A model generated the notes under the pieces. It was not told the DNA's origin. It ran no database searches and saw nothing but the letters and a program-made list of their open reading frames with translations. Positions 36,438-48,786 of a DNA stretch of 64,000 nucleotides are shown here, one piece after another (the stretch's first letter is position 1; each line of letters starts with the position of its first letter). Position numbers and translations under genes: made by a program. The stretch spans positions 64,831 to 128,830 of the forward strand of contig PDUO01000024.1 in assembly GCA_003008705.1 (NCBI GenBank), given 5' to 3'. This stretch comes from Pezicula radicicola (Eukaryota > Ascomycota > Leotiomycetes > Helotiales > Dermateaceae).

Positions 36438-38769
36438 TTATGCTGCAGTCTCCGGGACACTACTCTTTCCCAGAGCTCCCTTCTCTATAGCTACATCCAT
36501 AATCCTATTGCCACTTATAATCGATGTCGTGCATATGATGATTTGGTGTCGCGCTGCGAGTTTTCTATTAGTAAAGGGAACCAAAGAAGAGGCAAGAGCC
36601 AGACTTACATTCTTCCTTCTGGGCAATGAACCCGAGGGCTGCAATCTCTGTGAATGTAATTCCTCCTAAGAAGACGACAAACACTGTCTTCTTATCGCCA
36701 CTACCACTGAGAAGAGCTCTGGCTTTGACTGCTTTGTCTTCGCCCTTTTGTGTCTCATCAAATGTCTCTCCACGTACATGCTTGACCGCCTCTTCAAATC
36801 CCCTCCAACCTTGTGCTCCTCCGCCTGTTGCAACGCCAGCAGCATTCGCATTACCGCCACGGGTCATCTGAGTGAGGTATTGTTTCTGCAATATGCATTG
36901 CACTAATCGTACAGAGAGTGGCGCATACCCGCTGTACACATACGCTATATCGTTCGGGTCATGCTCGTTGACCTCGTCGACAATCAAGCGAAGTTGTTTG
37001 CGCAAGTAGGTATAGTTGGTCTTTGTTCCAGGATGTGGAGCTGCGCCGGCCATCGGAATCATAACTGCCATTGGTGATGTGCGAGAAAGAAAAAGTTGAA
37101 GTTTTTCGAGGATATCTAAAGTCAATACATGCTGGTAGCCATAAGCCTGCAATATCATTTTCTTGAAAGCATCCAACGCATTTGGTTTGATGCCTCCTGC
37201 GATGCATGACTCCAGGCACAATAGTCTGAGTACCTCTGTAAGAGGCGCATCTCGGGCAATAAGTTCCTCGATCGCTTCATGTTGTGACGAGGGGTCGGCT
37301 CCAGCGGCTAGGTTCTGCTGCACTTCCAGCAAGCGACTGAATTGATCTGTGCGAGTGTGCTTCATAATCTCCTCTGCCAGTCCCGTGTGTATTTTGAGAC
37401 TCTGTTGTTCGGCTTGATAGCCAGGAAGTTTATTCACAAAGTCTCTCAATTCTGCAGTTGTCTTGGTACTGTGTCTGCCATCGTAATCAGACTGCAGTCG
37501 TCGCGCGACTTTATTGAGTAATGTGCCAACAATGGCAAAGTTGGTATCTCTGAGTTGATCATAGAGTTTGTCGGAAGAGTCTAACTGTATCTTTCGCTTC
37601 TTGGATTGAGCAGTTGTACCACCTACTGCTTTCGAAGATCCTTGAGCCGACTGTGGAGCACTACCCACGATCGATGAATCGACATCAGCTTGGTTATTCT
37701 GAATGCCTACCACTTCATCAATCAAGCCTTCATAAGTTAATTGTGTAAGCAGCGGAGTTGCGTAGTCCACTTCTCGATCTATGATAATGAGGCTCTCGAT
37801 CGTCGAGCTCGGCGTTAGCCCAAGCTTGCTACTCTCGTTTGTGTCTTCTCCTGCAACCAACTCTTGCCGCATTCGTGCCAGCAGATCAGCAACTTTCTTT
37901 GCATTGTCACCCTTGCCGGTGATTCGAGGAAATAAGCCGTGCTTTTGTTGAATCAGCATCAGAGCACGTGCTAGTAGAAAGGTTGGTGTAGGATCATGGT
38001 GGAGATACAACTCGCGGAACGAGTCCTCGAGTTCTAGTGATAGGAGGCCTTTTTCCAGAGGAACAAAATACAGTGGAAACTCGGCAATGTTTGTATCGCC
38101 CAAAACACCGGCTTCCTCGAGAATCTTTTCTGAGACAAGAGTTCGTCGAGGAACCCAAAAGATAGAAAATTCATGTCCGGTCTGGCTTTCTCGTTGCAAG
38201 CGTTTGATGTGATCTGGAGAACTGTCAGCACGAAATGATGGCATCTAACACATAGTGCAAATGAAAGAGACGCAATAATAAGACCGTGTCGTCCAAAGTA
38301 TAGAAATTATTCATGTAGGGCTCAAGACTGACTATGTAGAGTGGAAGAAGTCGTCTACGCAATCTACTTTAAGAGCCCATTGGGGGTGGAAGAAATGAGG
38401 CGAAGGGGTAGTAGTGATTGAGCACATACATACCGGCTATTGATTGGGCGTGTTTGGCACTCTCCCCTCGAGCGATGAACACGACATTTCGCTGACTAGT
38501 ATCTGCATTACCGTTCTCCAAGAAAAAAACTTTGTCGACACCATAGTCCTGCAGAGTAGAAAACTTGACGAAGACGCCAATTGGTCCAGCCAAGCTTTTA
38601 TCCAGTACCAAATTCTTCTTCCCACGAACCTGCAGAGATAATGGATTAGCGGGTGCCTGGCGCACGATAGGAGGGGGTGGCGCTTACTTACGCCCTCTAG
38701 TAAGTACAATAGGTCCTTGCGGGCTTTCTCCTTGATCTGATCGGTATCAAACCCAGCATGAGGAGCCAT
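36438..38769 (-). CDS. VPS33: vacuolar protein sorting-associated protein 33 (Sec1/Munc18 family)
   Basis: Exons on the minus strand are 38769-38692, 38629-38434, 38213-36609 and 36553-36438. They total 1995 bp (664 residues). Vps33 is the SM-family subunit of HOPS and CORVET and controls SNARE zippering at the vacuole and endosome. The start MAPHAGFDTDQIKEKARKDL leads into a Sec1-like fold: KNLVLDKSLAGPIGVFVKF, HEFSIFWVPRRTLVSEKILE, IESLIIIDREVDYATPLLTQ, and the end FVVFLGGITFTEIAALGFIA. The last intron has two AG acceptors 15 bases apart. Only the inner one (before 36553) keeps the frame open into IIICTTSIISGNRIMDVA. A 220-bp intron separates exons 2 and 3. The gene is divergent from HTS1. 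Confidence 0.93.
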
Positions 38770-39050
38770 GGTGACTCTACATGCGGGCTGATGTTGGGGA
38801 GGTGGGAGGTGAAGGATGGGCGAAATGCGGAAGGCAATCGATGGAAAGTGGTGGAGCTCGGTCTTTGGGGGTTGGGGGTCCAACGATGCAAGGCCACTAA
38901 GCGAGGAGCAAAAAGCCATGCCCTGTGGTGCCCGCCGCCGAAAACCTCAGCCTTGTCTGCCCTGTAAACAACCAATCGAACCAATGACTCAGAATTGAGG
39001 AATTACTTACTCAGAATTATTTCAATCCCACTAAACTGGAGACCAGGTGA
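38770..39050. promoter_or_regulatory. shared divergent promoter region VPS33/HTS1
   Basis: 281 bp separate the two starts. It holds a TTGAGGAATTACTTACTCAG motif (about 38992-39016) of the dispersed family. Confidence 0.4.
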
Positions 39051-41132
39051 ATGAAGGTCTCTCTGCCACACTTACTTAGATCTGCGAGATCATCACGGGT
39101 TCTCCTGACCACGCAGTCCTATCGTCCACTACCATTGACCAGGATCACAAGCACTCGCAAACTCTCAGTAGTATCAGCCCAAGTTCAATCAGTACAGGCC
39201 TCGGAAGCGCAGCAGTGCGACGAGATGGCGCCAAAGGCCCCCAAGTTCGAATTGAAGACACCCAAGGGGACCAAGGATTGTGAGTCTGCTTTCGCAAGTA
39301 GCGTGACGAAGAGGCTCACAGTGACTTAGGGGAGGGAAAGGATATGGTCATTCGCGACAAGATTTTTTCTACCATTACAGAAGTTTTCAAACGCCACGGC
39401 GCTGTCACAATCGATACACCAGTATTTGAGCTCAAGGAGATTCTAGCAGGAAAATATGGCGAGGACAGCAAACTCATCTATGACCTTGCAGATCAGGGAG
39501 GCGAGATATGCTCACTCCGATACGATTTGACTGTTCCGTTTGCAAGATGGTTGGCTATGAACAAAGATGTTCAAAATATCAAGCGCTACCACATTGCAAA
39601 GGTCTACCGACGAGACCAGCCAGCTATGACGAAGGGCCGGATGAGAGAGTTCTACCAATGTGATTTTGACATTGCAGGAACTTACGATCCTATGTTACCA
39701 GACGCTGAGATTGTCCGTATTGCGACTGAGGTTTTCGAGGGTTTAGGCTGGAAAGGTCAATTTACTATCAAACTAAATCACCGCAAAATTCTAGACGGAA
39801 TTTTCCAAGTCTGTGGTGTACCAGAAGACAAGATCCGAACAATCTCGTCCGCGGTGGACAAATTGGACAAGTTGCCGTGGGCAGAAGTCCAGAAAGAGAT
39901 GGTAGAAGAGAAAGGACTAGCTGAAGAGGTTGCAGTCAAAATTGGTACATATGTGGATCAGAGAGGCCAAAAGGATCTTCTGGCCAAGCTACAAGCAGAT
40001 GAGGCTCTCATGGCGAATGAGTCAATGAAAGCGGGACTTGCTGAAATGGAGCTTCTTTTCGGCTATCTTGAGGCCTTCGACGTACTTCCAGCGGTGTCGT
40101 TTGATCTCAGTTTAGCACGTGGACTGGACTACTACACCGGTGTTATCTACGAGATTGTTACTGAAGGATCAAAAGGCAAAGAGGTTCTCGCAACTACATC
40201 TGTGGCCGCAGCATCCCCCCCAAAACCCTCGGAGAAGCCTTCAAAAGCTGGCGCCGAAGCTGACGAAGATCGGTCATCCGACCCAACCGTTGGTGTAGGT
40301 AGTATAGCTGCAGGCGGTCGTTACGATAACCTAGTTGGCATGTTCTCTGGAAAGGCATCTGGCAAAAAACCTACCCAGATTCCCTGCGTAGGCATCTCCT
40401 TCGGCGTTGATCGTATATTCTCCATCACAAAGTCAAGAATGGCAGCCGAAAAGAATGCCACCGTGGTACGGAATAATGAAGTAGACGTCTTCGTTATGTA
40501 TGCATCTCCGCCCTAAAACTACTCAATGCGTACTGCTAATCGGAAAACCTAGGGCATTTGGCGGCAAAGGATTCACTGGTCTTCTCAAGGAGCGTATGTC
40601 AATCTGTGCAACTTTATGGGAAGCCGGAATTAAGGTAATTTAATGAATTTGAGATATTGGGACTTGATTACTAATTGCATATAAACAGTCTGAGTTCCTG
40701 TACAAAGTGAAGCCTAAGCTTCCAAACCAGTTTAAGGCTGCCGAAGTCAATGGTGTACCATTTGCTGTTATACTAGGCGAAGACGAATTAGCCCAAGGCA
40801 AGGTCAAGGTCAAGGAGATGGGCCTGCGAGATGGTCACCCAGAAAAAGATGGTGTTGATGTTGATCTGGAAAACCTAGTATCTGAGGTCAAGCAGCGCAT
40901 GAAACGAAAGGCCACGATTGATGCTATGGCGCAACAAGCAGAAGGCCTGAGGGTGGTCGGCGGGACGCGAGGAGATCAGGCCGTGATTGTCGAAGCACCA
41001 GCGGAAGTGCCAGCGGCACCAGCATCCACAGAGCCTGCGGCACCTGGTGGTGAGGAAGCACCCAAGCCAGCCGAAGCTCCTGAGGTTATAGAGGCTGTGC
41101 AAGCTTCACAACGGGACGAACAAAATGAATAA
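39051..41132 (+). CDS. HTS1: histidyl-tRNA synthetase, cytosolic and mitochondrial
   Basis: Exons 39051-39279, 39330-40497, 40553-40634 and 40689-41132 total 1923 bp (640 residues). It charges tRNA-His. Class II motifs are visible: the motif 2 region [21 protein letters not shown], and the His-specific [14 protein letters not shown], plus [11 protein letters not shown] and the ATP-binding [12 protein letters not shown]. Residues 1-58 are basic, Ser-rich and presequence-like. Met59 (39225) begins [18 protein letters not shown], which matches the start of cytosolic forms. This gives a likely dual-targeting gene: translation from 39051 for mitochondria, from 39225 for cytosol. A roughly 60-residue Ala/Pro/Glu-rich C-terminal tail follows the anticodon-binding domain and is not conserved. 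Confidence 0.95.
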
Positions 41133-42461
41133 ATGAATAGTTGCAAATAGCATAGCTTAAGACCGATAGATACCCCGGGATGCGCGGGGAATGTATCGAG
41201 TACTTTTGCACAATTGCAACCTAGTTGTTCTGAGTGACCCAGTACTTCTCAGTTACCCCGGTTCGAGTCAGCTCAACGGAGGATTTTCAATCCCATTTTG
41301 ATGTCCTGCAGAAGATCTGACACATGCAAGCACGGAGTTGGTAAGGGTTTTCAAAGCCTAAAGTTACAATTTACGACTATTGATGCCCCCTTAGAAGAGC
41401 TAGCACATATACATTTCAAGAAATATACGCCCATACTCTTGAAGTTCTTATAGCCGAGCTATCACCATGACCTCTAGATTAGATTTGGTGGGATTGAGTC
41501 AATTTATCAGCACATCAACTCCTACCAGTCCGCGGCTTTGCCGGTCTCCTATGGATATCACGTTCATCAGTTGGAAAAGAATTAATCAAAAACGTCTGAA
41601 CTCAAAGACTTACCTGCAGGTACCCTTAAAATGTGACGTGCCTGAGTTAAAATGCCGAAGGCTACAGCTTTCGATGGTCAAAGAGTCCACTAGAGAAGGA
41701 ACGTGCGCTGCTGCAGGGGCCAAGGGTGATCAGAGCTTTTTGTTTCGACGCATCCTCTCCCCAGTGCTCCCCGACAAACATAGGCCCAAGACCCCAAAAA
41801 CCAGACGATCTGATGCCCCAGAAACCTTGAGACGAACGACGTGAATCAATGGAAACCTGGTTATTATCAGGCTTATCCTTACAGGCAGGCGAGTCTCGCC
41901 ATCTGGCAGTGCAAGGCCGCTGCAGGGAGAGGCAGGGAGAGGCATGGTCGAACCTAAGGAGGGGGTGTGCTGGTGTGCCATCCGAGTCAACTGATAGGCG
42001 TGGTGGTTGACCGTTTGCGTTTGTATAATAAGTGATGGAAGTATCCTAATTTCTCCTCTTTTCTCCTCTGTATTTTCCACGCACGCTTCACTTCTTTTAG
42101 CTTCCCTTCCTTTTTTTGCGTTTCTGCTCTGTTTAGTTGTGCTTGTTTTTTTGTTCAGCCGTTGTTGCCGTGTGCTTTGATATCTGGGGGCGCCGCGCCC
42201 TCTAATGTCAACAATCACCAACGCCTTTCTTCCACTCACTACGACCTCTTCATTCTCGATCTACAGTGCCTTTCTGCTCGTAAACTAGCTACCTTACACT
42301 TCGGCCTTTTTCCAATTCATTTCCTGCCTAGCTCGCACGGTCACGGCAAGGGCAAGGCTGCTTGCATGCTGTCCCCGCACCAATGCTCCAGTAGCTGCAG
42401 TGCAAACGGCGGTGGATATCACAATACCATTGTTGACCGACAGTAGGCAACACAAACAGAC
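41133..42461. other. intergenic region HTS1 to the unknown gene at 42462
   Basis: No supported gene. A 125-codon open frame at 41467-41844 lacks recognisable features. The last part (about 42040-42460) is C/T-rich and likely the 5' leader of the next gene. Confidence 0.45.
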
Positions 42462-43903
42462 ATGATGAGGCAGCTCATACCTTTAGTTCTGGGTGCTTCG
42501 TCGGACCATGCACAACCAAACTCGCGACCTATTTCAACCTCGAGTCCGACGGTCCTTCTTCCCATTCTACCTTCATCGCCAACTTTGGCAGATCCTGATC
42601 CAGTCCAGCTCATGGTCCCCGAGGCACTTCCAACAAAGACCCAGGAGCGACTCATTACACCCCCGAGACCCAACCCAGTGACGGATCTCATTATCATGCC
42701 GTACACGCTGCACGAGTGGCAGAAGGTCATGGATGAAGTGCGGCTTCTGTACTTGAGAAGACAGTACAAGCATTGTTCCGCTAGGTGCATTCAGATACTC
42801 GATGGCATTGAGGATCCTGTAATTAACTCCCAGTCAAACTTTGCCAGATCGAGTCATCAACTAACAACTTACAGTACCGAGTCCACCCCCTCTACTCAAT
42901 CTATCTCTGTTTCTACGCAGCAACGTGTCTTGAAATGATAGCGCGCTCCCTACACGTCAACTCCTCGGAAAATATTCCCCACCTCCAGTCATCTCTCGAC
43001 TACTACAGCCAAGCGGAATCGTATATGGAGTACGCCACGTTCTCCGCAGATCCAACCATCATCTCTTCCACGCGAGAAGGAAGCAGTTCCCATCCTCATT
43101 CTACCTCAAGCTCTGCTTCCAGCCAGCGCTCCTCCATTGACTCCATTTTCTCCGTCATCTCTTCTACCTCCTCTACGGCCGAAAGCTCGCCAATTTCTTC
43201 TGCTTTTCCCATAGAGCCTGCAGAAAAGGATGGTGTCTTCGTTCGTACCCCGACACCTATTCTAGTACGACCACGACCTCTCTCCGAGTCGGAGCTCAAA
43301 CCCGCTCCGCTCAAGCTCAAAAAGAAGGTCTCCTTCTCTTTACCTGCTGATGTCTCGCCCAAAACCCTCTTAGGCACCCCGGCACGAGTTGTAAGCAGCC
43401 CGGCCTGTCTTCTATCAAAACCCGCCATTTCATCTCAATATCGATCAGCCACACCTTCCCAGTCCCAGCCCTTGGTAGCTCCAGCTGCAACACCACCAGA
43501 GCACAATCCATCCCCAATAACGTCCTACCTCCTCTCCCGCTCAGTCACGAACTACCGCACACACCTATCGGCTTTCAGCACCCAATTAGCCTACCACCAA
43601 AGTACAGTTGCCTCCCTGATCACCCAAATCCAAACTGCCCGCAAAGCTCGACGCTCCAACACGCCAGAAATCTTCACCGACTTTACAAATCGCATCATGG
43701 ACTTTGCTACGGGCTGTCTTGAAGGGGATGGAAGCAATGGTGTAGACAGTGAGGAGAGGAAGAGAAAGGAGTTGGAAGAGCGGAGGAGGAGATTGAGGGA
43801 CAGTGGGTGGAGAAGACAAAGATTTTGTGGGGAGAAGTATGAGAGGTTGTGTGAGATTGCTTTGAGTGAACTTGAGGAGAGTGGATATCCTCAGGCCATA
43901 TAA
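42462..43903 (+). CDS. uncharacterised fungal protein, helical N-terminal segment and Ser-rich middle
   Basis: Two exons, 42462-42818 and 42875-43903, give 461 residues (phase 0 junction D-P/Y-R-V). About residues 80-160 (LHEWQKVMDEVRLLYLRRQY ... CFYAATCLEMIARSLH) form a helical, TPR-like segment with a repeated Cys pattern. A Ser/Thr/Pro-rich, probably disordered middle follows. The C-terminal 140 residues are helical (HLSAFSTQLAYHQSTVASLI; EERKRKELEERRRRLRDSG), suggesting a coiled coil. I do not know its function. Similar helical-plus-disordered proteins are widespread in Pezizomycotina. No neighbour points to a role. Confidence 0.7.
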
Positions 43904-44329
43904 AGCTGTGTGGTTTTGCTTTCTATGGAAGTTCAAAATACTTCTTTAAAAATCACTTTCATGTATTTATTGCATTCTTCTGTTTTAAATTTATTGCTTT
44001 TTGTAGGTTTATAGCTGGATTTAGGGATGGGATAGTGGACGGCGTTCTCAGGTGGGATTTTGTAATATATGTATAATACGAATGTATGATATGACGCAGA
44101 AGGATATTGGTTTCGTTTGGGAAACGATAGGCCGTAGACCTGCAGCAAGAGCATAGCAGGTAGCAAAAGAATGCAAACACGGGGATCAACTCAATACTAC
44201 GCCGCAGATGTGCCTATCGCGTAAATGCATCCCGAATGTAACCTCAGCCTCATATTAACCTCCGGCAAGAAATCCTATACCCACCAAGAGTCCTAAAAAC
44301 ACTCTGCAGGAGAACAAATGTCACGACCT
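43904..44329. other. intergenic region upstream of the ankyrin pseudogene
   Basis: AT-rich sequence after the stop of the previous gene. No gene was seen. Confidence 0.4.
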
Positions 44330-45820
44330 AGTTGGAAAATCGACTTCTCCAAAATAGGTCAACTCAACCATGAATTAATTACCTAGTCCAGGCCCATCTT
44401 CTCCGCCTCGAAGAAACAGCAACTTTACTCCGACAAAACAAAATCACAACCGAAACCTACTTTGATAATCTTTTCAATCACGTTGTTCTAGATGGTATTC
44501 AGCATATAGAAGATATATCAGACACGAATCTAACATGGCTATGTAACTTGGACCCAATCTGCGGTTCCTTCAAGACCTGGATTTCAGACCCAAGTTTTCA
44601 TGCTGTATAAGAGAAAAGTGTCTCACTCAGATATTCAAAAATATTCACTAAAAGAGACAAATACTAGTTCTTCCCCTCCTAAAAACCCTCCTCCTAAAAA
44701 CATACACGACAGGATTCGGAACCCTCTCACCATCACAACTCCAATCTCTAACTAGATTCTTATCTTTAATCTCATAACGCCTCATCTCCTTCAATTCTTG
44801 GTATCAATCGCCTTTACCCAGTCTCACTTGCCACTGCTAAAGTATCTCTTAACTCTACCACCAGGATCACCAAAAGAGACAGTTTTCGATATAATCAGCA
44901 TACCATTTCCCGTGCCTTCACACTTACAGAATCTAGCTGTTTGGACTGCTCTATTAGATGCAGTGAGACTTTGGATTCATAGACCAGCTTCATCATGGCA
45001 CCGTTCTAGATGGATAAATTTACTTACTACACATCTCACTATTTCAACAACAACCTCCGAAACCTCTGGTGTTACAATTCCAAACTCAATGACCATAAAG
45101 AAACACCAACCCAAAGAGAAGAAGAACTCTCTAACGAAAAACAATTCTCCGAACTTTCAACATCCCTAAAATCTAACTTCGTCCCATCAACCTACACCTT
45201 CCTCTCAAACCTCCTAACCTCTTCAAACGAACTAAACCTAGCCAACCTCTCAACTCTCTTCTCCCTATTCCTAGCATCTACTATAACCCCACCACCCTCC
45301 CTCACAACCCCTCCCAACACCACCCCCTCAAACCTCCTCCGCACAAGCCTCCTCTCCACAAAATTCCATGCGAACAGATTCGAAATCCTGTAACTCCTAC
45401 TCACAGACCCAAAATTTTGATGTAAACTATACGCCTCCACTAATAGAAAAGGGTGTTTTTGAGAGAGAGGAGGAGGGATTTGGGAGGAATGGGGTTACTG
45501 GAACGAGCCCAAGAAGAGAGGTGGGGTAGGACGGGGAGGGAGAATGTTTTGCATGTTGCTGCTGAGAGGGGGGATGAGAGGGTTATTAGGTTTTTTACTT
45601 GAGGTATATTTTCCTTTTCTATTATTCAATAAATCTTTATCTCAAAGCGTTTGAATGTTTTATTGAATATCTAAACTAACGGCCTTATCAATAGAAAGTA
45701 GTAGACCCGACCCTTAAAGACGGTTTATTTAGAACGCCCGAAGAACGAGCTAAGAATTTTGGGAGATGTGCTGTTCTTTGGGTTTTGACTGAGTATGAAG
45801 AGATGAGAAAGAGGAGGTGA
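44330..45820 (+). pseudogene. decayed ankyrin-repeat-type gene
   Basis: Protein-like stretches on the plus strand switch frame and meet stop codons. An initial segment MSRPSWKIDFSKIGQLNHEL ends at a stop near 44390. A neighbouring frame continues with HLLRLEETATLLRQNKI and later IEDISDTNLTWLCNLDPICG until a stop at about 44610. Frame 44798-45169 carries LVSIAFTQSHLPLLKYLL-type helices. At 45500-45605 the segment ERWGRTGRENVLHVAAERGD and ERVIRFF is a clear ankyrin repeat that runs into a stop, one base off from a frame reading LLE; the disruption coincides with a T6 run. After a likely intron, VDPTLKDGLFRTPEERAKNF leads to a natural stop at 45820. The mixture of frames suggests decay rather than alternative splicing. 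No functional claim is made. Confidence 0.6.
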
Positions 45821-45989
45821 TTGAGTTGGTTTAGGTTACAGTATGGAAGTGAGTTTCGTATTAATGTTAGGTTTTGATAATTAGGGTTTTATAGGATGGG
45901 GATTGCGATTGAGAATGCTATTACTGTAGGGTATTTCCGTAACCTTGTTTAATACTATTGTTTGTCAAAGCGTTAGCAAGACGTATAGT

Positions 45990-46790
45990 GTGGTCATGTA
46001 CCTAAGAATAGGCAGATTGAGTTACCCACTTCAAGTGAGTTACTCCAATAAAGTAATCTGGCATTGTCTATGATTTCTAGGCCATCCTTCTTCAATCGAG
46101 TTAAGTAACTTAACTTACACATTATGACTATAATTCAAAGCTAGCTAAATTCTATAGATTAAGTGACCCTTGTTCAATTTCGAGTGAATGACCTACACAA
46201 TTTAAGTGAGTTATTCTAATGTAAGTAAATTATCCCAGTTCAAGTAAGATACCCAAATTCATGTTCCAATAAGTTACCTATTGCAACTAGGTAAACTACC
46301 AAAATACAACATAACTGAATTGCCCAAATCTAAATCTCGGTAGTTTTGTTAAACTAAAACAAGTGAATTGCTTTCCTTACTTCTGGTGCTTAAATCAAGT
46401 GACTTACCTCAGCCTAGCAAGTTATAAGTGTGATGTGCCATAATTTTAGTATCTATAGCTATATAAATTAATATAAGGGAACATTTGATTTCTGCTTCAT
46501 TAGTTATTCTTCATTATATACTTAGTTAATCTCTCTAGTGCTCCTTGCCACTCTAGAAGAGCTCTACTTTAGTAGGATATTCTACTATCTTTGCTTAGAG
46601 TAACGTCTAAGGTATAAGCTTTAAATCAGATACTGAAATCAAATGACTAACTTAAAAATCAAGCAAGTGATAGTACTTAGGCCAAGTCAATTACTCAAAT
46701 AAGTCAGTTACTTAAATCAAGTGCGTTATTAAATTCAAATAAGTGATACTACTAGATACAAATATAAGTGAGTGACTATAGTCACGAGGT
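45990..46790. repeat. AT-rich array of degenerate GAGTTACTC-type repeats
   Basis: About 800 bp rich in variants of AAGTGAGTTACTCAAATC with spacings near 18-22 bp, in both orientations. Examples are CACTTCAAGTGAGTTACTCC, TTTAAGTGAGTTATTC, AAATCAAGTGACTTACC and AATAAGTCAGTTACTTAAATC. Intervening sequence is also AT-rich. No coding frame. The unit GAGTTACTC is an odd-length palindrome. The same motif is found inside the MITE-like copies and at 51988-52045 and 55735-55795. Confidence 0.65.
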
Positions 46791-47594
46791 AGTGCCTGCA
46801 TTCCACAGAAAGTTTTCTAGTTTCTATAGATTAGGAATACATGGTGTTTCCTTTCTTATTATTTCCTCATACATCCTTATTGGCATGCAAAAGATTTGGT
46901 GACATCTAGCATTTCAGGAAGCATCCCACATCACACTATATATAACGAATAAGCGAATGGTATCAAAATCCACTCTTCGGACACCACAACCCAGTCTGAA
47001 TCACAGCAATCCATGTTTGAAGACGATATCCTATTTATAATACTTGTATTGAAACTTTCCATCTGGCTATCGGAAAATCGATTTGATAAAGCATGCATCG
47101 CGAGGTATCATCATGGCAGGGCGCCCATGCAATCAATAAAAACAAATGCCTCTGGTTCCAGATCCTCCCTTATGAACGTGCCTTCCTATGTATGAATTAT
47201 GAAAGGCCTTCTAACTAAAAACCCATTTTCCTTCATGGCTATGATATCAAGAACAGAGGATCGAGGAAGTAAAGGGACTTATAATTTCCATTTCTTCACA
47301 AGACGACCGCACTTGTTTTTGGCACCGAGAACTAGGGTTAGCTCGGTGAGAAGTCGTTGGTTGATAAACGCCCCATACTTAAGTAGTTATTGCATGTCGA
47401 ATCTATTACCAGTAATGTGGTTCTTGCCAGGAGAAGGATAAGCCTGAAAAGCTGGAAAGCTCCACCAGCTCTCGTTGCTCCCATATTAGATACCAGGTGT
47501 AAAAGACCGCGTCGGAAGTTTGTCCTTGTGTTGGGACGAAGACGACGTCGGCGCATCATGTACAAACAGGCTGAAGAGGAGTAAAGTAGCTATC
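46791..47594. other. intergenic region upstream of the BAH gene's 3' end
   Basis: AT-rich sequence with small open frames (60-80 codons at 47013-47195, 47199-47441 and 47390-47584) that have no recognisable content. No gene is called. Confidence 0.4.
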
Positions 47595-48786
47595 TCAGTC
47601 CAGTTCAGTTTGACACTTCGGACAGGTCAGAGGCTCGGTCCAAGTCCCTTGATCTCCTCCTTTCCTAATATCTGTGATTTCAATATTGGGGAAGTTTATG
47701 ACAGCCTTGAATTTTCCTGCGTAGTTCTTCTTGGGCTTCTTGGGCTTTGGACCCTTCTTTTTGCCGTTATCGGCTTCTGAATTTCCTACGAATCGCGCAT
47801 GAACCTTGGTCAAGACATCGTCAACCAAACATTCTGGATGAAGCCAGAGTTTACAGGCTTCATTTGGGCATCCGTGCATCGTTGAGTCTGCACAGTAAGG
47901 ACCATCGCAAATACAGTGTTTTCGAACCGCCTAAAGGTACTGTCAGCAAAATGTTAAGCCATACTCAAAGTGTTTTGGGCATACCGAAAGCTGCCCGGTC
48001 TGCCGGCATAGCGTCTGGCGCCAGTATAACGTATGGATTGGGTCCTCGTCGTCCAACTCTTTCCAGTGGACGACCTCCGCTTTACCCGCACATGATAGAA
48101 CATCCACCACTTCCATAAAATTGCTTGCAAGCAACTCGCGGTTTCCGTGGTAGCTCCGACGACCTGCCGATGGCGCTGTTTCGTGTGGTGCTTTGGTCTG
48201 TGGTAATTCATCTGGCCAATACATCCAATTGACCTAAAGAAGCACAATCAACATTGTAGTCGCAATCGAGGGTGAATTGACATACCAGTGCATAAACATG
48301 AGATGCGTCCGCGCCTCTGATCTCAAGTATTCTCGCGACCCAGAAATCTTTCTCGTTCACATTGCGAGGTTGCACATTCTCGTCGTTCTTAACGAATACA
48401 TAGTCGTGCTTATAGTACTTTTCTTCCTGAACTACACTCTCACCATTAGCACCTGCCCACCTTTATTGCACAGTCCATCACTTACTAACGAAAGAATTGT
48501 ACTGCCGCATAGCTCGCCAGCTGTCGTAGGGAGTTACCACATAATCCTGATCCAAGCTGCCATCCTCATCATTGTCCTCAAGGAATGGCGATCTATGGCG
48601 TTCCGCTTGTGTCATTAGGTCCAAGTCGCTCTGGGTAAGTTTGTGTGGTTGCTTCGTCGGGGGATATTGGACGGTATAGCCAGGATCGGCGATGACTACA
48701 GATGATGGCGTGGGCGAGTTTGTCTTTAGGCGCTTCGAGGACGATGGCGAATCTACACGCTCGCGCTTTAACTTCGTACGTACCAT
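47595..48786 (-). CDS. BAH-domain chromatin protein with PHD-like zinc finger
   Basis: Exons on the minus strand are 48786-48490, 48426-48286, 48233-47985 and 47930-47595. They total 1023 bp (340 residues) in frame. A BAH domain starts at YDSWRAMRQYNSF and runs through DYVFVKNDENVQPRN, FWVARILEIRGADASHVYAL, WMYWPDELP, ELLASNFMEVVDVLS and LYWRQTL. A cysteine/histidine cluster follows: HCICDGPYC, HGCPNEACKLWLHPECL, and a CPKC pair at the very end, as in a PHD-like finger. BAH domains bind nucleosomes or modified histones. The N-terminus is Lys/Arg/Ser-rich with KRERVDSPSSSKRLK, a possible nuclear localisation signal. The donor after NSF (GTTAGT, at 48489) overlaps a stronger GTAAGT. The phase-0 choice fits the frame best, so that junction is the weakest. 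Confidence 0.85.

Noticed and set aside
41231..41290. GGTTCGAGTC near 41260 looked like a tRNA T-loop
   Set aside because: No matching acceptor stem, D-arm or anticodon arm could be formed around it.
41467..41844. 125-codon plus-strand frame after HTS1
   Set aside because: No homology signal or typical codon pattern; the following segments contain stops and AT-rich blocks.
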